A stretch of DNA of 41,818 nt from Verrucomicrobiales bacterium (GCA_003140095.1 PLIU01000267.1:1-41818), one strand, 5' to 3'. Positions 25,807-35,460 are shown, counted from the first letter of the stretch. Notes: generated by a model not told the origin, from the letters alone. Made by a program: numbers and translations.

Positions 25807-27348
25807 TCATTCCCACTCGATGGTTGCCGGGGGCTTGCTGGAGATGTCAAAACAAACGCGGTTGACGCCTTTGACCTCGTTGGTGATGCGCCGCGAAAGC
25901 CTCTCCAATAAATCGTAGGGCAGTTTCACCCAATCGGCCGTCATGCCGTCCTGCGACTCGACGGCGCGGATGGCGACGGTGAAATCGTAGGTGCGTTCGT
26001 CGCCCATGACGCCAACGCTGCGCACGGGCAGCAAGACGGCGAAGCTCTGCCAAATTCTGTAATACCAACCGCTGGCTTTCATTTCTTCGACCACGATGGC
26101 ATCGGCGGCGCGGAGAATCTCGCAACGTTTGGGTGTCACTTCGCCCAGGATGCGCACGGCCAGACCGGGACCGGGGAATGGCTGGCGCATGACGATTTCG
26201 TTGGGCAGGCCCAATTCCAATCCGAGCAGCCGCACCTCGTCTTTGAACAAACACCGCAACGGCTCGATCAACTTGAATTTCATGTTCTTGGGCAAACCGC
26301 CGACGTTATGATGGCTCTTGATCAGTGCCGCCGGATTGCCGGCGATGGGCACCGATTCGATCACATCGGGATAAAGCGTTCCCTGGGCCAGGAATTTGGC
26401 CGCGCCGGCGCGTTTGGTCGCCGCCTGGAAAACTTGGATGAAGGTTTTGCCGATGATTTTTCGTTTGCGTTCGGGATCGATGACGCCCTTGAGACGGCGG
26501 AGGAACAAAGCGGAGGCGTCCTCATATTGCAGCTTGATGCGGAAGTGACGGCCAAAGACCTCCCGCACCACCTGTGGTTCGCGCCCGCGCAACAAGCCAT
26601 TGTTGACAAAGATGCACGTGAGTTGGTCGCCGATGGCTTTGTGGAGCAGGGCGGCGGCCACGCTGGAATCCACCCCGCCGCTCAGTCCGAGAATCACCCG
26701 TTCGCGCCCCACCTCTCTCTTGATTCCCTCCACAGACTGATCAATATAATGGCGCATGGTCCAATCCTTGCCGCACCCGCAGACGCCGTGAACGAAATTG
26801 GAAATGATTTCCCGGCCTTGCGGGGTGTGGACGACCTCGGGATGGAATTGCAGGCCGAAGAATTTCCGGTCGCGATCCTCGATGGCGGCGAATTCGGTGT
26901 TGTCGGACGTGGCGGCGGCCTTGAACCCGTCCGGGGGCGCGACCAACTTGTCGCCGTGCGAGTTCCAGACCTGCAAGGAATCGGGCAGATTAGCGAAGAG
27001 GGGGGAGGAGGCGTCGATGACCAGAAGGGTGCCTTTGCCGAATTCGCGCTTGGCGCCGCGCGCCACCTTGCCGCCCAGCAAATGGGCCATCAACTGCGCG
27101 CCGTAACAGATGCCCAGGATGGGAACGCCGAGGTCGAAGATGGCGCGGTCCGGGAGGGGCGCCTTTGGCGAATAGACGCTGGCAGGGCCGCCGGAGAGAA
27201 TGAGACCCTTGGGTTTGAGCGCCGCGATTTCCTCCGCGGGTAAATCGAAACGCACGATGGTGGAGTACACCTTGCATTCGCGCACGCGTCTGGCGATGAT
27301 CTGCGTATATTGCGCGCCGAAGTCCAGAATTAGAATTTGCTCCGTCAT
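25807..27348 (-). CDS. guaA: GMP synthase (glutamine-hydrolysing)
   Basis: A full-length 513-residue enzyme that converts XMP to GMP with ATP and glutamine. The N-terminal class I amidotransferase (1-190) shows [33 protein letters not shown] with the catalytic Cys, and [12 protein letters not shown] with the His-Glu pair. The ATP-pyrophosphatase domain has [19 protein letters not shown], the PP-loop. The C-terminal dimer domain has [17 protein letters not shown] and [16 protein letters not shown], a typical end. Nothing is broken. A hairpin in the leader (27365-27385) is noted separately. It lies upstream of fur on the same strand and is divergent from the rod-shape operon. Confidence 0.97.
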   Translation of the reverse strand: MTEQILILDFGAQYTQIIARRVRECKVYSTIVRFDLPAEEIAALKPKGLILSGGPASVYSPKAPLPDRAIFDLGVPILGICYGAQLMAHLLGGKVARGAKREFGKGTLLVIDASSPLFANLPDSLQVWNSHGDKLVAPPDGFKAAATSDNTEFAAIEDRDRKFFGLQFHPEVVHTPQGREIISNFVHGVCGCGKDWTMRHYIDQSVEGIKREVGRERVILGLSGGVDSSVAAALLHKAIGDQLTCIFVNNGLLRGREPQVVREVFGRHFRIKLQYEDASALFLRRLKGVIDPERKRKIIGKTFIQVFQAATKRAGAAKFLAQGTLYPDVIESVPIAGNPAALIKSHHNVGGLPKNMKFKLIEPLRCLFKDEVRLLGLELGLPNEIVMRQPFPGPGLAVRILGEVTPKRCEILRAADAIVVEEMKASGWYYRIWQSFAVLLPVRSVGVMGDERTYDFTVAIRAVESQDGMTADWVKLPYDLLERLSRRITNEVKGVNRVCFDISSKPPATIEWE

Positions 27349-27364
27349 TGAAATAAATAGGCAC

Positions 27365-27392
27365 CCTTGCGGTGAGGAGGCAAGGTTTTTTT
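27365..27392 (+). terminator. Terminator-like hairpin with T-run in the guaA/mreB divergent region
   Basis: CCTTGC (27365-27370) pairs with GCAAGG (27380-27385) across a 9-base loop, followed by seven T (27386-27392). On the plus strand this has terminator form, but no plus-strand gene ends here. It could shield mreB from transcription started inside the antisense of guaA, or act as a leader hairpin of guaA. The stem is only six pairs. Confidence 0.35.
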
Positions 27393-27509
27393 AGCAGGTT
27401 CGTTTGAGCGGCAAAATCCCTCATAGGAAATTACCAAGTCTTGCCAGCCCCCCTTTTATTTCGTCCACCCCAGGGCCAATGTGGCAGGCGGTTTCCCTGT
27501 GCAATAATC

Positions 27510-27539
27510 TTGACGCTGGCTTGCGGCCTCTCGTAACGT
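27510..27539 (+). promoter_or_regulatory. Candidate promoter of the rod-shape operon
   Basis: TTGACG (27510-27515) and TAACGT (27534-27539) are spaced 18 bases apart, 25 bases before mreB ATG 27564. The -10 match is weak, so this is only a candidate. Confidence 0.4.
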
Positions 27540-27563
27540 AAGGGGGATTGATAGGCATTGTTC

Positions 27564-28589
27564 ATGTTTGCGCAACTTAAAGGCCTGTTTTCCAACGATA
27601 TCGGGATTGATTTGGGCACCGCCAATTGCTTGGTGTATGTCAGAGATCAGGGCATCGTGCTCCGCGAGCCTTCCGTCGTGGCCATCGAGGCCGGCACCAC
27701 TAATGTGCTGGCCGTGGGCGAGGAAGCCAAACGCATGTTGGGGCGCACCCCGGGCAATATCGTCGCCATCCGGCCCATGAAAGACGGCGTCATTGCCGAC
27801 TTCGAAATCACCGAGGCGATGTTGCGTCATTTCATCCAACGAGTGCATCACCGCAAATTGATTGCCCCCCGCGTCGTGGTCGCTGTTCCTTCCGGCATCA
27901 CCGAAGTGGAAAAGCGGGCGGTCAAAGATTCCGCCACTCACGCCGGCGCGCGCGAAGTTTATCTGATCGAACAACCCATGGCCTCGGCCATCGGCGTCGG
28001 TCTTCCGGTCCATGAACCGGCGGGCAATATGATCGTCGATATTGGTGGAGGCACCTGTGAGATCGCGATCATTTCCCTGGCGGGCATCGTCTTCAGCCGC
28101 AGTTTGCGGGTGGGCGGGGACGAATTTGACGAGACGATCGTCGCGCACATGAAAAGAGCCTACAACCTTATGATTGGCGAACGCACCGCGGAGGAGATCA
28201 AGATCCGAATCGGATCGGCCTTCCCGCAGGAGCAAGAATTGACGATGGAGGTCAAAGGGCGCGACTTGAGCGCCGGTTTGCCCAAGACGTTGTCCATTCG
28301 TTCGGAAGAAATTCGCGAAGCCTTGAAAGAACCCCTCTCAAGCATTTTGGAAAGTATTCGCATCACCTTGGAACGTTGTCCGCCTGAACTTTCGGCCGAT
28401 CTGGTTGAACGCGGCATCGTCATGGCGGGCGGCGGCGCTTTGTTGCGCGGCATCGACCGTCTGGTGGCCAAGGAAACGGGCTTGCCGGTGCATATCGCCG
28501 ACGATCCTTTGAGCGCGGTCGCCGAAGGCACGGGGCGCGTCTTGCAAGAGCTGGCCTTTCTCAAACGAGTGGCTTCCTCGCGAAGTTGA
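27564..28589 (+). CDS. mreB: Rod-shape-determining actin homologue MreB
   Basis: A complete MreB of about 341 residues. It polymerises under the inner membrane and positions the elongasome. Motifs: [15 protein letters not shown] (phosphate 1), [33 protein letters not shown] (phosphate 2), [11 protein letters not shown] and [15 protein letters not shown] (adenosine site). The N-terminus [12 protein letters not shown] is a plausible amphipathic membrane helix. Start ATG 27564 is chosen; TTG 27558 is two codons upstream. It is the first gene of mreB-mreC-mreD-mrdA-rodA-rng, and its stop abuts mreC. A candidate promoter lies at 27510-27539. Its presence predicts a rod-shaped or elongating cell. 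Confidence 0.96.
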   Translation: MFAQLKGLFSNDIGIDLGTANCLVYVRDQGIVLREPSVVAIEAGTTNVLAVGEEAKRMLGRTPGNIVAIRPMKDGVIADFEITEAMLRHFIQRVHHRKLIAPRVVVAVPSGITEVEKRAVKDSATHAGAREVYLIEQPMASAIGVGLPVHEPAGNMIVDIGGGTCEIAIISLAGIVFSRSLRVGGDEFDETIVAHMKRAYNLMIGERTAEEIKIRIGSAFPQEQELTMEVKGRDLSAGLPKTLSIRSEEIREALKEPLSSILESIRITLERCPPELSADLVERGIVMAGGGALLRGIDRLVAKETGLPVHIADDPLSAVAEGTGRVLQELAFLKRVASSRS

Positions 28590-28642
28590 TTCCTGTTCGC
28601 CCGAACTATGAGCGGCCGCGTCGAAGGGCGCGGCAGGGCGAG

Positions 28643-29458
28643 ATGCTGAAGAAGTCGCATTATATTATTTTGATTTTCGTGGTCCTGCTGGTGCTGGTGC
28701 TCTTGCAACTGCGCGGCGGGATCATGGGAAAGCTCAAGCTGGCCATCAGCGGCCTTTTCCTGCCGCTTTTTGGCCTCTCCAATTCCACGCATCAATGGCT
28801 CGGCGAGGCCAAAGAGACTCTGGTCCCCCGACGCGAGTTGCTCCGCCAGATCGATCAATTGCGCCTGGACAATCAGCAACTCCAACTTCGACTGGCGCAG
28901 GACACGCAACTTTGGAACGAAAACAGCCGCCTGCGGGGCGAGGTCGGATGGCAGCGGCAAACCCGCTGGCGCGTCATCCTGGCGCGCGTCATCGCCCGCG
29001 ATCCCGCTAATTGGTGGCGCAGTCTGGAGATCGACCGCGGTCTGCGTGACGGCCTGGGCACCAATCTGGCGGTGCTGACTGCCGATGGGGGGTTGGTGGG
29101 TCGTCTGCAAAATGTGGGCCAGACGCGTTCGCAAGTCATTGTGTTGGGCGATCCAAACTTGCGCGTATCGGCCGTGGTGGATGGCCCGGCCAGCGGCGAG
29201 ACGGGCATCATTGCGGCCAACGCCTCCGCGGCGCAGGAAGAAGGAATGGTTGATCTTGATCTGCTCTCCGGCGCCAGCAACGTACGGCCGGGACAAAGCG
29301 TGGTGACGTGGGGGGCGGGCGGCGTTTTTCCGCCGGGCATCCCCATTGGCAAGATCGTCGATACCCGGTCCAAGGAATACGGATTATCGACCGAAGCCCG
29401 CGTGAAGCTGGCGGCCAATTTGAGCGCCTTACAGGAGGTTTGGGTGATGTTGCCATGA
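28643..29458 (+). CDS. mreC: Rod-shape-determining protein MreC
   Basis: Start ATG 28643 gives MLKKSHYIILIFVVLLVLVL, with the single inner-membrane helix directly after a short basic start. An in-frame TTG at 28586 overlaps the mreB stop and would add a 19-residue basic tail, and is possible. The periplasmic part has a coiled coil (about residues 50-95, LRQIDQLRLDNQQLQLRLAQ) and the two-beta-barrel MreC core, with ARVIARDPANWWRSLEIDRG and a late GIPIGKIVDTRSKEYGLSTE. MreC links MreB/MreD to PBP2 and activates wall elongation. It ends with ATGA overlapping the mreD start. Confidence 0.93.
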   Translation: MLKKSHYIILIFVVLLVLVLLQLRGGIMGKLKLAISGLFLPLFGLSNSTHQWLGEAKETLVPRRELLRQIDQLRLDNQQLQLRLAQDTQLWNENSRLRGEVGWQRQTRWRVILARVIARDPANWWRSLEIDRGLRDGLGTNLAVLTADGGLVGRLQNVGQTRSQVIVLGDPNLRVSAVVDGPASGETGIIAANASAAQEEGMVDLDLLSGASNVRPGQSVVTWGAGGVFPPGIPIGKIVDTRSKEYGLSTEARVKLAANLSALQEVWVMLP

Positions 29459-30006
29459 GTTGGCGTCCCACCATCTTTGTTTTGGCTGCGGCCTTCGTGG
29501 CCGTCTTCCTGGAAGCGTCGTTGGGCTTTTTCCGTAACCTGCTCGGAGCGCAAATTGATGTGCTGCCGGCGCTGATGGTTTATGCCGCGCTGACTCTTGG
29601 CTTCACGACCATTGTGCTGCTGGCACTTTGCGGGGGGCTCTGGTTCGATTCCCTTTCGCTCAATCCGCTCGGCGCCAGCGTGCTGCCGCTGCTGTTGATC
29701 GGCTTGTTGATTTTCCAGAGCCGCGACCTGCTGATGCGCGAGCATCTTTTTGCGCAGGTTATTTTGGGCGTGGCGGCCGGGGCGGCGCAACCGCTGGCGA
29801 CGCTCTTCATTTTGCTCAACGCGGGCGTGAGGCCGTTGCTGGGCTGGGTGTCGTTCTGGCCTTGGCTGGTGATGGCGGCGGGCAGCGGGGTCGTGACGCC
29901 GGTTTGCTTCAAATTGTTGGACCGCCTGCGCCGCGCCTTGGAGTATCAGCCAGTGACACAAAGCAGCTTCCGGCCAGACCGGGAGATCAAAAGGGGGCGC
30001 TCCTAG
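29455..30006 (+). CDS. mreD: Rod-shape-determining protein MreD
   Basis: A 183-residue hydrophobic protein starting MSWRPTIFVLAAAFVAVFLE with about five membrane helices, including ALTLGFTTIVLLALCGGLWF and LPLLLIGLLIFQSRDLLM. The size, hydropathy and position between mreC and mrdA identify it; MreD has little sequence signature. The start overlaps the mreC stop as ATGA, so translation is coupled. It is an inner-membrane partner of MreC in the elongasome. The cytosolic C-terminal tail (SSFRPDREIKRGRS) is basic. The next gene starts two bases after the stop. Confidence 0.9.
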   Translation: MSWRPTIFVLAAAFVAVFLEASLGFFRNLLGAQIDVLPALMVYAALTLGFTTIVLLALCGGLWFDSLSLNPLGASVLPLLLIGLLIFQSRDLLMREHLFAQVILGVAAGAAQPLATLFILLNAGVRPLLGWVSFWPWLVMAAGSGVVTPVCFKLLDRLRRALEYQPVTQSSFRPDREIKRGRS

Positions 30007-30007
30007 T

Positions 30008-31993
30008 ATGTTTGTATTTACCATATTCGGACAAGACGGCCGGCGCATGCAGGTGCTGGCGGGGGCGGTAGCCTCGGGCATGCTCCTGCTGCTAGCCGGG
30101 TTGTGGTGGGTGCAAATAGTCTGCTCCAAACAATTCGAGACGGACCTTAAAAAACATTCTTTCCGGCACGTCCGCACGCCGGCCCTGCGCGGAAGAATCC
30201 TGGACTGCAACGGCAATGTGCTGGCGGATGACAAGCCGCACTACCATGCGATCCTTCACTTGGAAGAATTGCAGGTGCAATTTGCGAATGAGTTCACTCA
30301 ACTGCGCAAAGAGTATAGCCGGGCGCACCCGGAAACCGTCAACTCCAAGGGCAAGGTCAACCTGCCCGCAAGCGTTCGGCGCGAACTGCAATTGGAAGCC
30401 TATTGCGCCGTCGTCAGCAACATCACCTATTGCGTCAGTACCTCTCTTGAAGAACCGCGCGCGCTCAACACTAAAGCCTTTCTGCAGCATTACAACGACC
30501 ATCCTTACGTGCCGTTTCAAATCGTGCCCGAACTGACACCCAGGCAAGTGGCCATCCTGGCCGAGAAATGGTCCAGTTCCCCCGCCATCGAATTGGAGAC
30601 CCAGCCGGTGCGGGATTACCCCAGCAACGTGCTGGCCGCCAATCTCCTGGGTTACGTGCGTCCGCACCGGGATGATTCCGCCGGCGCGAAGTATTCTTTC
30701 GACATGCCCGATTATCAGGGCACTAGCGGCGTGGAACTTATCTATGACGACAAGTTGCGCGGCCAGCCGGGAGACAACTCGGTTTTGATCAATAATCTAA
30801 GCTACCGCCAGCGGGAGGAAATTGAAACGCCCGACCTGCCGGGCAACGATATCTACTTGACGATCGACCTGCCGCTGCAACGGGCCGCCGAGAAAGCCCT
30901 GGCCCAGGCCCCCGAACAATCCAACGTCCGCGGCGCGGTGGTGGTGATGGATCCCCGCAATGGCGACATCCTGGCCCTGGTTTCGGCCCCGACTTTCGAT
31001 CCCAACATATTCGTGCGCGGCCCCACGCAAGCAGAGATGGAGCGTTTGGACGATCCGGCATATACGCCGCAAATCAACCGCGCGATCTACGGCGCTTATC
31101 CGCCGGGTTCGACCTTCAAAATCATCACCGCCCTTGCCTGCCTGGAAACCGGGCTGGATCCCAACGCCATTTACAACAGCCCCGGCGAGTACAGAGCCAC
31201 ACCCTCGGCGAAGCCCATCGGAGACTTAGCCGGACCGGGCCCTTATGATCTCAAGCGGGCGTTTTACCGCTCCAGCAACACTTACTTTATCGAGATGGGC
31301 AAAACCAGGCCGCGCAAAATCCTTGAGGTGGCCAAGCGCTTTCATCTGGGCGAAAAAACCGGCCTTTCGCCCCGCCAGGAATCCGCAGGGAACGTGCCCG
31401 GACCGGAAAAAGCCGGCTCCTCGCTGGGCATGAGCATTCCCGACATCTGCATCGGCCAGGAAATCACCGCCACCCCTCTGCAAATGGCGGGCATGATTTC
31501 GGCCATCGCCAACGGCGGAACACTTTACGTGCCGAGGGTGGTCAGCCACGCCCGCTCGCCCGCGACGGGCGAAATCCAGGAACTGGTCCAGAAGGGCCGC
31601 GTGTGCGATCACGTGCAGATCAATCCCAGCGACCTGGACATCATCCGCTCCGCCATGCTGGCGGACACGGAGCAGCCGCCCGACAGCCTGGGACTGGGCG
31701 GCACCGCGTACGGCACGTTTCATAGCGGCGGCCAGCCGCTTTTGCGCAATTTCCCCGTGGCGGGCAAGACTGGAACCGCAGAAGTGAAATCGCCGCGCAG
31801 CCACTTCCAAAAAATCACCTGGTTTGACTCCTACGGACCGTACGAGGATCCGCGCTACGTCGTCGTGGTCATGGTCGAGGACGGCCGATCCGGCGGCAAG
31901 ACGTGCGCGCCGGTCGCCGAAAGGATATACGAGGCCATTATCAGACGGGAAAAAGCCGGCTCGGCGCAGCCATCCACCATGGCCCACAACTGA
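30008..31993 (+). CDS. mrdA: Penicillin-binding protein 2 (elongation transpeptidase)
   Basis: A 661-residue class B PBP that cross-links peptidoglycan during elongation. A membrane helix lies at about residues 17-37 (VLAGAVASGMLLLLAGLWWV). A dimerisation domain with RGRILDCNGNVLADDKPHYH follows, then the transpeptidase domain: S368-T-F-K (in PPGSTFKIITALACLE), S422-S-N424 (YRSSNTYFIEMG) and K587-T-G (VAGKTGTAEVKSP). All three active-site motifs are present. An extra segment between about residues 90 and 140 is polar and lengthens the N-terminal part relative to E. coli. The start ATG 30008 is one base after the mreD stop. It acts with RodA encoded just after it. Confidence 0.95.
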   Translation: MFVFTIFGQDGRRMQVLAGAVASGMLLLLAGLWWVQIVCSKQFETDLKKHSFRHVRTPALRGRILDCNGNVLADDKPHYHAILHLEELQVQFANEFTQLRKEYSRAHPETVNSKGKVNLPASVRRELQLEAYCAVVSNITYCVSTSLEEPRALNTKAFLQHYNDHPYVPFQIVPELTPRQVAILAEKWSSSPAIELETQPVRDYPSNVLAANLLGYVRPHRDDSAGAKYSFDMPDYQGTSGVELIYDDKLRGQPGDNSVLINNLSYRQREEIETPDLPGNDIYLTIDLPLQRAAEKALAQAPEQSNVRGAVVVMDPRNGDILALVSAPTFDPNIFVRGPTQAEMERLDDPAYTPQINRAIYGAYPPGSTFKIITALACLETGLDPNAIYNSPGEYRATPSAKPIGDLAGPGPYDLKRAFYRSSNTYFIEMGKTRPRKILEVAKRFHLGEKTGLSPRQESAGNVPGPEKAGSSLGMSIPDICIGQEITATPLQMAGMISAIANGGTLYVPRVVSHARSPATGEIQELVQKGRVCDHVQINPSDLDIIRSAMLADTEQPPDSLGLGGTAYGTFHSGGQPLLRNFPVAGKTGTAEVKSPRSHFQKITWFDSYGPYEDPRYVVVVMVEDGRSGGKTCAPVAERIYEAIIRREKAGSAQPSTMAHN

Positions 31994-31994
31994 G

Positions 31995-33104
31995 ATGCAC
32001 GACACCCCCATCAACGAACGCAGGCACGATTATGACTGGCCGCTTGCCGCCGCAGTCCTGGGCTTGATGATTATCGGCACGGCGTTCATTTTCAGCGCGA
32101 CAGAGAGCCAGTCGCTTTATTTGCGTCAGGTGGTGTGGTACGTGCTGGGCGTGGGCGCGGCGGCGGCCGCCTGCTACTTCGAGTACGGAAGCCTGGCGCG
32201 CTGGTCGGCGGTATTTTATTGGGGCACGATGGCTCTATTGCTGGCGGTCTATGCCGTCGGCGCTTTTCATCATGGCGCCAAGCGGTGGATTGATCTGGGC
32301 GCCTTTAATTTGCAGCCGTCGGAATTTGCCAAGATAGCGTTCATCTTGTGGCTGGCTCATTACTTGAGCCGGCCGCGGGAAGAATTGCGGCGGGGCAAAG
32401 TGTTCCTGGGCGCGCTGGGCTACACATTGCTGCCGTTTATTCTGGTCTTGAAGGAGCCAGACATGGGTTCGGCCTTGGTTTTCCTGGCCATCAGCCTGGC
32501 CATGATGTTTGTGGCCGGCGTGCCTAACCGCCTGCTGGCCGGGTTGGTGGGAGGAGCGGGATTGTTGGTAGTCTTGGGCGTGGCGCTCATCCTCTTTGCG
32601 CCGGTGAAGCTCAAGATCTTGGAATCATATCAGAGCGGCCGCGTGCTGGAATACTTCGGACGGCGCAAAAGTTACAACGTCGAGCAGGCCCTCATTTCCA
32701 TTGGTTCCGGGGGATTGACAGGGAAAGGCTGGCGGCAGGGCACGCAGCATTCGCTGGGGTTCCTGCCGTCAGGTGGAGCACACAATGATTTCATCTTCTC
32801 GGTCATCGCCGAGGAGGAAGGCTTTGTCGGCAGCGTCGTGGTCCTGACGCTTTACACGGTGCTCCTATTTAGCGGGATCAAAATCGCCAGCCAGGCGCGC
32901 GACCGCCTCGGCCAAATCATGGCGATAGGCGTGGTGACCCTTCTGTTCAGCCACGTCTTCATCAACATTGGCATGAATATTCGCTTAATGCCCGTGGCGG
33001 GCATCCCCTTGCCGCTCCTGAGTTACGGAGGGTCTTCGGTGATTTGCTCGCTGATCGCCATCGGCATTCTGCACAACGTCCACATTTATCGGAGGTATCA
33101 TTAA
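31995..33104 (+). CDS. rodA: Peptidoglycan polymerase RodA (SEDS family)
   Basis: A 369-residue SEDS glycosyltransferase that polymerises lipid II for PBP2. About ten membrane helices are visible. SEDS signatures are KRWIDLGAFNLQPSEFAKIA, LKEPDMGSALVFLAI (containing the catalytic Asp region), LISIGSGGLTGKGWRQGTQH, FLPSGGAHNDFIFSVIAEEE and MPVAGIPLPLLSYGGSSV. ATG 31995 is one base after the mrdA stop and gives MHDTPINERRHDYDWPLAAA, a normal cytosolic N-terminus. Codons upstream in the same frame overlap mrdA and are not used. It is followed two bases later by rng. Confidence 0.95.
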   Translation: MHDTPINERRHDYDWPLAAAVLGLMIIGTAFIFSATESQSLYLRQVVWYVLGVGAAAAACYFEYGSLARWSAVFYWGTMALLLAVYAVGAFHHGAKRWIDLGAFNLQPSEFAKIAFILWLAHYLSRPREELRRGKVFLGALGYTLLPFILVLKEPDMGSALVFLAISLAMMFVAGVPNRLLAGLVGGAGLLVVLGVALILFAPVKLKILESYQSGRVLEYFGRRKSYNVEQALISIGSGGLTGKGWRQGTQHSLGFLPSGGAHNDFIFSVIAEEEGFVGSVVVLTLYTVLLFSGIKIASQARDRLGQIMAIGVVTLLFSHVFINIGMNIRLMPVAGIPLPLLSYGGSSVICSLIAIGILHNVHIYRRYH

Positions 33105-33106
33105 TT

Positions 33107-35077
33107 ATGAGTGAGAGAAACTTTTCCCGCCGCCGGCGCGGAGGCATGCGCTTCCGCCCCAGCGGCGGCTTCAACCAAAACCAAAACCAAAAGCCCGACC
33201 GCTCCGCCACGGAAGCCCGGGCCGAAGCCTTAGGCGACAAAAAGCCCGACTCCGTTTTTGAACGCTCGCGGCATGACGAGGAGATAGCGCGCGCGGAGAA
33301 CATCGCCGCCGGTCTCCCCCCCGAGGGCGAGCCGCCCCCGGAGGCGGCGGGAGCCCGCGAGGCGGACCCGCGCCCAAAGCGGGGCGCCTTTCGCAAGCCC
33401 AACCTGGAGACCCCGGCAGAGGTCTCGGAGGAGAAATACGAACCGGTGCCGGTGCAGTCCAAGGCGCCCACTTTGATCGATAAGTTTAAAAAGGTCATCA
33501 AAAAGCTCCTGCCCAAACCGGAGAGCAAGACCCACAAAGAGATCATCATCAACGCCGAATCCCTGGAAACGCGCATCGCCCTGCAGGAGGACGGACGCCT
33601 GGAGGAATTCACCATCGAACGCACCACCGAGGAACGCCTGGTCGGCAGCATCTTCAAAGGCAAGGTTCGCAACCTCGAAGACGGCCTCAAGGCCGCCTTT
33701 GTCGATATCGGTTTTGAGAAAAACTCCTTCCTGCACTATTGGGACATCGTCCCGACCAGTTTTGACAGCGGCGTCGAAGTGGTCGATCGTGGCGAAACCA
33801 AGAGGCGCGACCGCCCTCGCATCACGCAGAAGGACATCCCGCGCCTCTATCCGCCCGGCAGCGAAATCATCGTGCAAGTCACCAAAGGACCCATCGGCAC
33901 CAAGGGACCGCGCGTGACAACCAATCTGGTGCTGCCAGGCCGCTTCCTGGTGCTGCTGCCCAATTCGGACCAGAGCGGCATCTCGCGCAAGATCGAAATC
34001 CCCGAGGAACGCCAGCGACTGAAAAAAATCCTGCGCGAAATCAATCTCCCCGAAGGCATGGGTGTGATTATGCGCACCGCCGGCGAAGGCCAGCAAAAGC
34101 GTTATTTTGTCCTGGATCTGGCGATTCTTTTGGAACAATGGAGCGAAATTCAGCAGAAGATCAAAACGCTGCCGCCCCCTGCCTGCGTTTTCCAGGAGCC
34201 GGACCTCATCGAACGCACGGTGCGCGATTTCCTGACCGAGGACGTCTCGCGCGTGGTGGTCGATAGCCCGCCGGCCTACGAGCGGATGCGCACCATGATT
34301 TCGCGCATCAACCCACGCGCGGCCACCAAGATCCAGCTCTATAGTGAGCACCAGCCTATCTTCGACCGCTTCAATATCACCCGCCAGTTGGAGAACGCTT
34401 TCTCGCGCCAGGTCCACTTGCGCAGCGGCGGTCACATTGTCATCGACGAAACCGAGGCCCTGGTGGCCATCGACGTCAACACCGGCCGCCACAAAAGCAG
34501 CCGGGATCACGACTCGACCATTGTGCGCGTCAACCTGGAAGCGGCGGACGAAATTTGCCGCCAGCTTCGCCTGCGCAACATGGGCGGACTCATTGTGCTG
34601 GACTTCATCGACATGAAATCCCGCCGCGACCAGCAAGCGGTCTATCAGCGGATCAAGGAGGGCCTGCGCCGCGACAAGGCCAAGACGCACGTCCTGCCGA
34701 TCTCCCAACTGGGCCTGATGGAGATGACCCGCCAGCGCCATTCCGAGAGCGTGCGCGAGGCCAACTATGACGATTGCCCGTATTGCAAGGGCCGCGGCAA
34801 GGTCAAGAGCGCCATCACCATGAGCGTTGAAATCCAGCGCAAGCTCAACGAAATCCTCAAAAAACGCCCGCGCGACGACTCGGATTTCCAACTCCGCATC
34901 GCTGTCCATCCTACCGTGCTGGAGCGGCTGCGCACCGAGGATGAGAAACTGATTATCGAGATGGAGAAGCGCTATTTTGGCAAACTCTCCTTCCGGCCGG
35001 AACCGACCTTCCACGCCGAACAATTCAAGATCGTCAACGTCGCCACCAACGAGGAACTGGTCAACGTCGGCTCCTGA
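33107..35077 (+). CDS. rng: Ribonuclease G/E family endoribonuclease with N-terminal extension
   Basis: A 656-residue protein. Residues 1-135 are a low-complexity extension (Arg-rich start FSRRRRGGMRF, then Glu/Pro/Ala-rich). The catalytic core has an S1 domain from about 150 (GSIFKGKVRNLEDGLKAAFV) and an RNase H-like/DNase I-like core with metal-binding D456 (ALVAIDVNTG) and D499 (IVLDFIDM). D456 to D499 is 43 residues apart, as D303 to D346 in E. coli RNase E. The zinc-link CPYC at 557-560 is 58 residues after D499, matching C404/C407. It processes rRNA and turns over mRNA. It closes the rod-shape operon, two bases after rodA, as rng follows mreBCD in E. coli. The role of the extension is unknown. 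Confidence 0.93.
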   Translation: MSERNFSRRRRGGMRFRPSGGFNQNQNQKPDRSATEARAEALGDKKPDSVFERSRHDEEIARAENIAAGLPPEGEPPPEAAGAREADPRPKRGAFRKPNLETPAEVSEEKYEPVPVQSKAPTLIDKFKKVIKKLLPKPESKTHKEIIINAESLETRIALQEDGRLEEFTIERTTEERLVGSIFKGKVRNLEDGLKAAFVDIGFEKNSFLHYWDIVPTSFDSGVEVVDRGETKRRDRPRITQKDIPRLYPPGSEIIVQVTKGPIGTKGPRVTTNLVLPGRFLVLLPNSDQSGISRKIEIPEERQRLKKILREINLPEGMGVIMRTAGEGQQKRYFVLDLAILLEQWSEIQQKIKTLPPPACVFQEPDLIERTVRDFLTEDVSRVVVDSPPAYERMRTMISRINPRAATKIQLYSEHQPIFDRFNITRQLENAFSRQVHLRSGGHIVIDETEALVAIDVNTGRHKSSRDHDSTIVRVNLEAADEICRQLRLRNMGGLIVLDFIDMKSRRDQQAVYQRIKEGLRRDKAKTHVLPISQLGLMEMTRQRHSESVREANYDDCPYCKGRGKVKSAITMSVEIQRKLNEILKKRPRDDSDFQLRIAVHPTVLERLRTEDEKLIIEMEKRYFGKLSFRPEPTFHAEQFKIVNVATNEELVNVGS

Positions 35078-35178
35078 GATGGGCCGGGGGAGCGCGCGCC
35101 CGCGAGCGAGCGCTCTCCAAAGCGTGAGATTCTTTCCGAGCAGACCCTTTTCCTCGATCTGGAGGCAATGAAAACCGG
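35078..35178. other. Gap after rng with GC-rich repeats and damaged transposase edge
   Basis: No gene is seen here. It holds a GC-rich inverted repeat (GAGCGC at 35090-35095 and GCGCTC at 35110-35115) that could act as the end of the long operon, though no T-run follows. Bases from about 35128 onward may be the degraded left part of the transposase remnant. Confidence 0.4.
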
Positions 35179-35418
35179 ATGCAACATGGGACCTTCCGCA
35201 AGGCCGGCTATTTCATCGGTTCGGGAGCGGTGGAGGCCGGTTGCAAGACCGTCATAGGGAGTCGCTGCAAACAGTCGGGCATGTTCTGGTCGGAATCAGG
35301 AGCCCAAAACATCCTGGCCCTGCGGTGCCTTCACAGCAGCCAACGCTTGGAGGAGTTTTGGCAATACAGACTCAACGCACAGGCGGCGCGGAAAGACGCC
35401 CTGCCGCTGACAGCCTAA
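35155..35418 (+). pseudogene. ISKra4-type transposase, C-terminal remnant
   Basis: The readable part is GYFIGSGAVEAGCKTVIGSR then CKQSGMFWSESGAQNILALR, followed by LEEFWQYR. This is the C-terminal end of ISKra4-family transposases. The N-terminal and central catalytic parts are missing, and an in-frame reading reaches only a few codons before ATG 35179. It ends at 35418. It lies between the rod-shape operon and a broken prepilin gene, and a tandem 8-bp repeat occurs 27 bp after its stop. No terminal inverted repeats were found, so the element ends are not defined. The family is recognised by eye and needs a profile check. Confidence 0.65.
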
Positions 35419-35444
35419 TCCGAAGAATTTTGTCTCACACCCTT

Positions 35445-35460
35445 ATTTAATTATTTAATT
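35445..35460 (+). repeat. Tandem duplication of ATTTAATT
   Basis: Two adjacent copies of ATTTAATT (35445-35452 and 35453-35460) sit between the transposase remnant and the broken prepilin gene. The block is strikingly AT-rich in this GC-rich window. It could be a collapsed target-site duplication or plain slippage. Confidence 0.6.

Noticed and set aside
27365..27392. Purine riboswitch before guaA
   Set aside because: The leader is short and shows one small hairpin only. The three-way junction and conserved core of purine riboswitches are not present.
28160..35023. Long minus-strand frames opposite mreC/mreD (28160-29296, 28873-30234) and rng (33230-35023)
   Set aside because: The plus-strand genes are unambiguous operon members. 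The reverse frames have no family motif or sensible start.
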